In this document: positions 60,368 to 64,000 of the stretch, one piece after another
Numbering within the stretch: position 1 is the stretch's first letter
Layout: each line of letters opens with the position of its first letter
Source: Latrodectus hesperus
Taxonomy: Eukaryota > Arthropoda > Arachnida > Araneae > Theridiidae
Length of the DNA stretch: 64,000 bases
Assembly (NCBI GenBank): GCA_037975125.1
Contig: JAJQOW010000235.1
Location: 84,846 to 148,845 of the forward strand
Direction: 5' to 3'
The notes under the pieces: generated by a model
The model's input: only the letters and a program-made list of their open reading frames with translations
What the model was told of the DNA's origin: nothing
Database searches by the model: none
Program-made: the position numbers and the translations under genes

Positions 60368-60879
60368 CGTTTTGATTGCACAATCAGTGCTATGTTATAT
60401 GAGAACAAAAATGAAATGGTGTTACTGTATCATCCTTTCAGCGTTACAGTGCTCTGGAATCGTCTAACTAATACTGCAAAAATTTTGATAGTGTACTTAA
60501 AATATTAAAATATTTCAATTACATGCAATACTTGCTATGGTATTTATAGGTGAAGCTGTCAAATATTGCCCTTTTCAGTCCTCATTATGCTGAGCAACGG
60601 ATGGCTAAGAAACTGTTCAGGAAACAAAGGCTTTTTAAAGAAACATTTCTGTATAAAAATATTGGAAAAGATAAAAGTGCAGTGCGAATGCGAAGCAACC
60701 TGGAAAACTCGATCCACATTGATTCAACGAAATCATTGTCCATTATTCTTCATGGTACATCCCTTCTCAAATTACTTACTTTTCTCCCATCCTATACCAG
60801 CTTCTCACTTAGATGGGATGACGCCTCTTCTGCCATTTAAGCCTCCAACTCTGAACTCTCAACTCTAGAACAATGACAG

Positions 60880-61100
60880 AAATGGAATTTAGAAAAGAAG
60901 ATACTCCGTGTCGACTAATAAAATCTTCTAATACTTTCATAACGGTTTCACTTCTTATGTCAGGTGTAAGATAGCTTCCGGCCAGAGTGTAAAATTATTC
61001 GAAATCATCAAGGTATACCTATTTTTTGGAATAGGTTTAAGGGAATGGAGTACAAGAGCACCAATAGCAATATGCATTCCACTGGCGTTGAGTGACTTTA
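60880..61100 (-). pseudogene. LTR-retrotransposon integrase relic
   Basis: The minus strand reads RYTLMISNNFTLWPEAI and, one frameshift later, DIRSETVMKVLEDFISRHGV. This is the integrase core signature of Ty3/gypsy-type elements (LID.F.RWPEA...D..AETV...F...I.R.G.P), containing the first catalytic aspartate region, with D changed to S in ISN. Stops and the frameshift mark it as dead. Flanking LTRs were not found. Confidence 0.65.
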
Positions 61101-61600
61101 ACACGCTGTATTGGGCCTAGTTTTTCGGGCTTATAGTCATTTTGGCCTTGGACAATAATAAAAACCAATCTACATTGCTAGAATTGAGGCCTTGTTTCAG
61201 TAGGCATGTATCTGTACCATAAACTTCTCGATTCGAGACAAATATTTTCGAGCTGATTCTGAATGTAACTGATAGCTCGTAGCTACAGGAGATATATCAG
61301 TTGTCATAGTTTGACATAAACTAAACCCATCACAAAGCGCCGAGCATACGTCTGCATAGGAACATTTCTGTTTGAGGTTACCCTGATTTGAGAAAAATGC
61401 ATTTGCCTCTTTAGAAATTATTAATTTAAAAGCTAAGAATTTATCTATTGGGCGTCATAAACACTTGTCTCCAGTTTCCTCTATTCTATCCAAAAATTGT
61501 GATATTGAAACATCTTTAAATACAGGAATATAGAGAATTTCACCAAAATTAGGAGTGTCTAATAACACAACATATGAAGCGGTTTGAGATTCGCTATACA
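61101..61600 (-). pseudogene. Unidentified broken reading frames upstream of the integrase relic
   Basis: The minus strand has protein-like pieces: MYSESQTASYVVLLDTPNFG, then ILYIPVFKDVSISQFLDRIE at 61600-61470, and further SYADVCSALCDGFSLCQTMT near 61360-61300. They could belong to the same retroelement or to something else. No family was recognised. The frame at 60550-60868, on the other strand, is likewise unassigned. Confidence 0.35.
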
Positions 61601-63735
61601 TAATTACGTTAATTACAAATATTTACCTTCAAAAATAATTTATTTTGACAAATATTAATTAAAAAATACATAAAATTCAGGTAATTGTTTATAATAATTA
61701 ATTATATCGCATACACAATTTCATTTAATATAAAATAAACACAGTTAGATTAATGTAAATAATTAAACGAGGTGATTTACCACATGTAAACCTTATATAG
61801 TCGGCCATGTTTTTAAAAAAAACAAGCCAGAATCTTAATCAATTTCAGTTTTTCAAAATCCAATTTAAACGGCTCCATTTTGTTGTATAGATAATTAGTA
61901 TTATCATATAGTATTCAAAATAATGTTTTGAATTACAATACTGTATTATTTTTTTAACATTGCGTTGTGTGTAATTATTTTTATCTTCCCAGATTTAAAC
62001 CTAAAAATAGATTCAGAAACTGGCTTCGTTTTTGTTATTAATAAGTGCTTTTAATTTAATCATAAATCCATTTACATACATACATACAAATTTATACACA
62101 TGTTATTTCGAATGCTTCACTAACAACATGTTAAAGTGCCCACGTAGAACATATAATTTACAATAAGTGATATAAGTATTAAAATAGGGGGTACTTCGTG
62201 AAAAAAATGACTGGCTGGAAAAATGGCTACATAAAAAACATGGATTTAAGAAAGAACATATTATAAACAGGCGGGCCTATTTTAAGGCTTGTAAGCAAAA
62301 TTTTTCAGGCTGACTTCCATAATATGGACTCGTACGTTAAGGGAGTAAATATTGTATTATCCAGTCTGAAACTTCATCGGATTTGATTACTTCAACTTTG
62401 TGATTTCGCAGATCTCTAGGATCCAGTAGAATGTCTGGCTTCAATAAGAAACAGAGTCTTTCTTAGCGGGGCTCATGCTTTCACCTCGTCAATTTTCGGT
62501 AATTCCTTCCGCAACCTGCAACTCTCATCTGCCTTCACTCTTGTACCTTCGCTTCTCTCTAGAACCGGTTTTCCTCAAGTCTTGGACTGGGGCAGTCCAC
62601 TTCCTGGAAGGAAGCAAATAGGAAAATGATACGGGATACAGTCTGACGGGAGACTGAAATATTAGAAGGGACTTCCATCCAGGAAAAAAGGGTAAAAAGC
62701 TAACTTTAAAAAAATATCCATCTAGAGAATACAACAAAAGCTGAGTCATAACTAACCACCGCAGTGTTCAAAGATGAATTGAACAGCCTCAGTACAGTAA
62801 TCTCCTTGATTTTGTTTACAAATTTTATTCCTATCATGATGACAGATATATGACGTAAGTGCCTCTGAAGTACACCAGTACACTGATACTTTTCATCATG
62901 CACTTAAAAGTTGAATGTTCGGAATCATTCTCTGAAAAGAAGTACAAGGAGCGCAAAATTTTCTTTACTTTATACGTTTTGCAGATTTAAAAATAAAAAT
63001 ATCACATGATTTTTTTCAAACACAAGAAAATTAAAAATCAGCAGACATATGTCGCTGGTATAAATGCAATTGTTATGTGATTGAGACAAGCGGTTATAAA
63101 AGCTTATGCTCATGATCCAGAACCCTTTTCCATTATATTCCATGAAATTCTACTTGAACGCATTTCGAATATCTAACTCTGAATGAATATAAAATATCTA
63201 AAACAAATTAATTTAAATGCTTGTAAATAATCAGCCGAAATTTGTAAGTATAGCTTCAATCTAAAAACTCTAAACTTACAAGAGTCCTTAATTTTTTAAT
63301 GAGTTCCATGATATAATTCGAAAAGCTAAAATTGTATATTCAATCATACATTTAATTTAGTCAGTCTTATTCAAGATGTACATTTCAGCTCTTTTTAGAA
63401 AGTCGAAGTAAGTGATCAAAAGGAACTGAATTGTAAGATTGTTCTTTTTTGTTTTAATCTTCTGCTTTGAATATGAATTAGATTTCAATAGAACATTATG
63501 AAAATAACTGCTCAATGTGTAATCAATATTCAGAGATTTCAGTTTATTTTTATGATACAGGTTCTAAAAAATATTATCATTGAGACACTCAACAAAGATT
63601 GCTGGCGCCATGACCCAATAAAATTTCAAAAATTTTAGATGAAGTTTCTCTTTTCTATGTAGATCCAATCTTAAATATGAAGACAAAATTATTGGTATTA
63701 GATGTTAATCATAACATTAGTATAATACACACACA
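61601..63735. other. AT-rich intergenic DNA
   Basis: A less AT-rich patch at 62480-62690 has a minus-strand open frame of 74 codons without recognised similarity. Nothing else was identified. Confidence 0.4.
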
Positions 63736-63739
63736 TATA

Positions 63740-63985
63740 TATGTTGTTGGTGATAATTTCCGCGTTCAGCCTCTGGTAGACGAGATCCACGAGGTGAGAT
63801 GGCTCACAAACGGAAGGCGCGCTCTGCTAGAGCTGAGCACAGGAGCTAGAAGAGAGACTCAACTCATTTGGCTGCAGGCTGAGTGAAGCGGAATGCTTTC
63901 CATGCCTTGGATGTCTCCACTAGAATACTGTTTTCACATACTACAGCCATTCCACCAAGTGACAACCCTCGCCGCCAAACCAATC
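63740..63985. other. GC-rich patch at window end, unidentified
   Basis: Strikingly GC-rich compared with everything around it, open on the plus strand to about 63886 (RVQPLVDEIHEVRWLTNGRR). It probably belongs to the start of a transposable element or gene continuing past the window. No motif was recognised. Confidence 0.35.
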
Positions 63986-64000
63986 TGTAAAATATATATA

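Noticed and set aside
60550..60868. Plus-strand frames as a host gene
   Set aside because: Two overlapping frames are open by chance and neither shows splice sites or a known motif.

Overview
The window looks like a stretch of an AT-rich arthropod nuclear genome, most probably a chelicerate such as a spider. This is an inference from the low-GC background, very long (AT)n tracts, abundant tRNA-headed SINEs, several mariner/Tc1/hAT families, Jockey/I-type non-LTR retrotransposons, and an intron-containing receptor guanylate cyclase. There is no bacterial gene organisation. Coding density is very low and nearly every recognisable coding segment is a decayed transposon.

Layout. 0-6.2 kb: two decayed mariner transposases (46-1275 minus, 4128-4949 plus), a tRNA-headed SINE and the RNase H end of a non-LTR element. 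6.4-14.7 kb: a tandem and dispersed family of tRNA-like repeats of about 310 bp, more SINEs (one with a perfect 13-bp target-site duplication, TSD), a duplicated unique-looking segment, and an (AT)n tract. 15-23 kb: Tc1 remnants, a SINE with a 12-bp TSD, a non-autonomous hAT element with an 8-bp TSD, and a (TA)n(TG)n tract. 24.8-27.8 kb: a satellite of about 300 bp interrupted by an almost intact Tc1-type element that carries one internal stop.

29.5-31.3 kb is the most unusual segment. It holds an uninterrupted 323-codon replication initiator (Rep) of CRESS-DNA virus type on the minus strand. Immediately upstream is a stem-loop whose loop resembles the CRESS nonanucleotide, with iteron-like repeats beside it. 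It therefore appears to be an integrated piece of a circular ssDNA virus genome with both its Rep gene and its origin preserved, flanked by higher-GC sequence with unidentified, partly broken reading frames. Directly next to it (31442-32270) is an internally deleted non-LTR element with an 11-bp TSD.

34.67-36.97 kb carries the only clear host gene: the last two exons of a receptor guanylate cyclase (plus strand), followed in frame, after a TGA, by 70 more open codons. The earlier exons were not found here.

37-64 kb is mostly AT-rich intergenic DNA. It contains a 345-bp (AT)n tract, a probable solo LTR, two related 27-bp minisatellites, a Jockey ORF1/endonuclease fragment, RT and RNase H fragments of other non-LTR elements, a second hAT-type MITE, a five-unit array of perfect or near-perfect 32-bp palindromes, and a decayed LTR-retrotransposon integrase. 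All family names come from motif recognition by eye; no database search or alignment was run.
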